From NCBI GenBank assembly GCA_012964845.1, contig DTTG01000039.1:1-13294 (forward strand): DNA of 13,294 nucleotides, read 5' to 3'. Below the pieces are notes generated by a model. It did not search any database. It saw only the letters and a program-made list of their open reading frames with translations, and had not been told where the DNA came from. Made by a program: the position numbers and the translations under genes. The stretch's first letter is position 1; each line of letters opens with the position of its first letter. Source of the stretch: Fidelibacterota bacterium (lineage in GTDB: Bacteria; Fidelibacterota; Marinisomatia; SCGC-AAA003-L08; D37C17). Below are positions 12,282 to 13,294 of the stretch, piece by piece.

Positions 12282-13294
12282 TTAAGCGAATATAATAATT
12301 GACAATGATTGTTGTACAATACAATTAGATCATCTCTAACAGCTTTGTTTACATTATGACCAATTATTGCTTGATGGTCAAAATTGAGGCGAGGCATGGC
12401 CACCCAAGATCCTTTTTCAGCCACACCCGAGAATGATGGCATATTAACATCCCCAATTGTTGTCATTGAAACCGTGTTGCAAATTCCATCATTTTCATAC
12501 CAGCTGCTGTCTGGAGCATTTTCATCATTTCCTATAAGCATTCCAGTTGGCCAAAGATGAAATGACATTTTTTTATCAGGTTTATGTGTGGGTTTACCTT
12601 TTTTCTTTACGGTGGAAAAAGTGGGGATAGAAAAATAATAGACATCTTTTTCAGCAAGGTAGTTGTTATTAAATTCTACAGCACCCGCAATAGATAAATC
12701 CCAAGTGCAGAGATTTTTTTCATTACTCACAGGTGACTGGACAATTCGAGCGTAATATTCTTTAATGGATTCATTTGGTCGTTTTTCCAAATTCCAATGC
12801 TCCAGATCAAAACTATATAATTCGTCAATTTTTTCATTTTCGATCCCACCGAACCAGGGTGCTAAATTTAGTGCAAAAGGAAAAACATCCAGCATTAGAG
12901 GAACTAGTGTAGTTCCATTATGTGGAGTAGAAATAGTGGTTACACTGCTGATCCAGCCAGTATATACATTTGCAAGCAGGGGAGAGTCTTCACCTGTAAT
13001 TGAGCTTTGCAATAACACCTCCAGCATTTTTGCAGTGGAACCGCCCTGACTATGACCAATTAAATGAACAGGATGCTCTGCATCCCATTGGGGATAAAAT
13101 CCGGGATAGTTTTTACCTGCCGGTCTTTGAATGATATTAAATTTTTCTGCCTTTTCATTGCCATAGTCAACCTGACCTCCTTTGATTTGGTAGAAGGCTT
13201 CTATGGCGCGATCCCAATTTGGAGAAATAGGTCCTACAGACACAGTATATACTTCATAACCAGCGGATTTTAATTCAGATTCTAAATCTGTTTT
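12278..13294 (-). CDS. Family I.5-type lipase (alpha/beta hydrolase), 5' end outside window
   Basis: The frame is open to the right edge (338 residues visible), so the GTG at 13243 is not the true start. The pattern matches Geobacillus/Bacillus family I.5 lipases: VSVGPISPNWDRAIEAF, GGQVDYG, NYPGFYP, the nucleophile elbow IGHSQGG (Ser82), VTTISTPHNGTT, YSFDLEHWNL, WYENDGICNTVSM (Asp269) and NFDHQAIIG (His307), giving a complete Ser-Asp-His triad. It would cleave triglycerides or other acyl esters. By a remembered alignment, the two zinc-ligand histidines of the thermostable lipases are replaced, as are acidic calcium ligands near the catalytic His. The N-terminus is missing, so secretion cannot be judged. 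The stop overlaps the downstream HAD ATG. Confidence 0.88.
   Translation of the reverse strand, partial: KTDLESELKSAGYEVYTVSVGPISPNWDRAIEAFYQIKGGQVDYGNEKAEKFNIIQRPAGKNYPGFYPQWDAEHPVHLIGHSQGGSTAKMLEVLLQSSITGEDSPLLANVYTGWISSVTTISTPHNGTTLVPLMLDVFPFALNLAPWFGGIENEKIDELYSFDLEHWNLEKRPNESIKEYYARIVQSPVSNEKNLCTWDLSIAGAVEFNNNYLAEKDVYYFSIPTFSTVKKKGKPTHKPDKKMSFHLWPTGMLIGNDENAPDSSWYENDGICNTVSMTTIGDVNMPSFSGVAEKGSWVAMPRLNFDHQAIIGHNVNKAVRDDLIVLYNNHCQLLYSLK

Noticed and set aside
13241..13243. GTG as start of the lipase
   Set aside because: The frame continues upstream to the window edge with lipase-like sequence (SELKSAGYEVYTVSVGP), so the true start lies outside.
1..13294. Search for CRISPR arrays, tRNA genes, insertion sequences, prophage or toxin-antitoxin genes
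   Set aside because: No regularly spaced repeats, cloverleaf candidates, transposase motifs or terminal inverted repeats were seen; nearly all bases are inside housekeeping or metabolic genes.

Overview
This AT-rich window is densely packed with bacterial genes and has no mobile element, CRISPR array, tRNA or rRNA that I can see. It probably comes from a Gram-negative, free-living lineage. YidC has the large periplasmic domain of Gram-negative bacteria. DapF carries the TLSC-type second cysteine motif I associate with the Bacteroidota/FCB side of the tree. AAGGA-type ribosome-binding sites coexist with starts that appear leaderless. A marine FCB-group lineage (Bacteroidota, Marinimicrobia or a relative) is my best guess, but that is inference from protein style and base composition.

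Region 1 (1-3844, minus strand) is the conserved ribosome/membrane-insertion/tRNA-modification operon rpmH-rnpA-yidD-yidC-mnmE-mnmG. It runs off the left edge just inside mnmG. Genes are 15 nt apart or overlapping, and rnpA follows the rpmH stop codon directly, in the same frame. dnaA, often the neighbour of rpmH, is not here. The next genes instead are queF (queuosine pathway) and an orphan PfkB-family sugar kinase (3912-5186, minus).

Region 2 (5253-6175, plus) is a two-gene unit: a zinc-ribbon NUDIX hydrolase, then by a 4-nt overlap a protein with the type II dehydroquinase fold that has lost almost every catalytic residue. It meets tail to tail, with a 9-bp overlap, the minus-strand pair dapF (diaminopimelate epimerase, lysine/peptidoglycan) and an LHPP/NagD-like HAD phosphatase (6167-7736).

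Region 3 (7737-8028) is the only real non-coding stretch. It holds a degenerate 10-nt tandem repeat, a perfect 8-bp hairpin and a sequence able to form an H-type pseudoknot. It leads into a plus-strand multi-pass membrane protein (best start 8029).

Region 4 (8735-13294, minus) is a series of tightly packed genes: a family I.5-type lipase (cut by the right edge), a HAD phosphatase, a MarR-type regulator, mutY with an intact MutT-like NUDIX box, a PlsC-type acyltransferase and a dihydropteridine-reductase-like SDR. A perfect TTGTA-N3-TACAA palindrome overlaps the likely -10 box of marR. It is the natural candidate operator for autoregulation of marR-mutY-plsC-SDR.

The items most worth a second look are the dehydroquinase-fold pseudoenzyme, the marR operator/promoter overlap, the pseudoknot-capable leader, the rpmH-rnpA junction and the mix of leaderless and Shine-Dalgarno starts. 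I found no clear multi-gene system of a wholly new kind.
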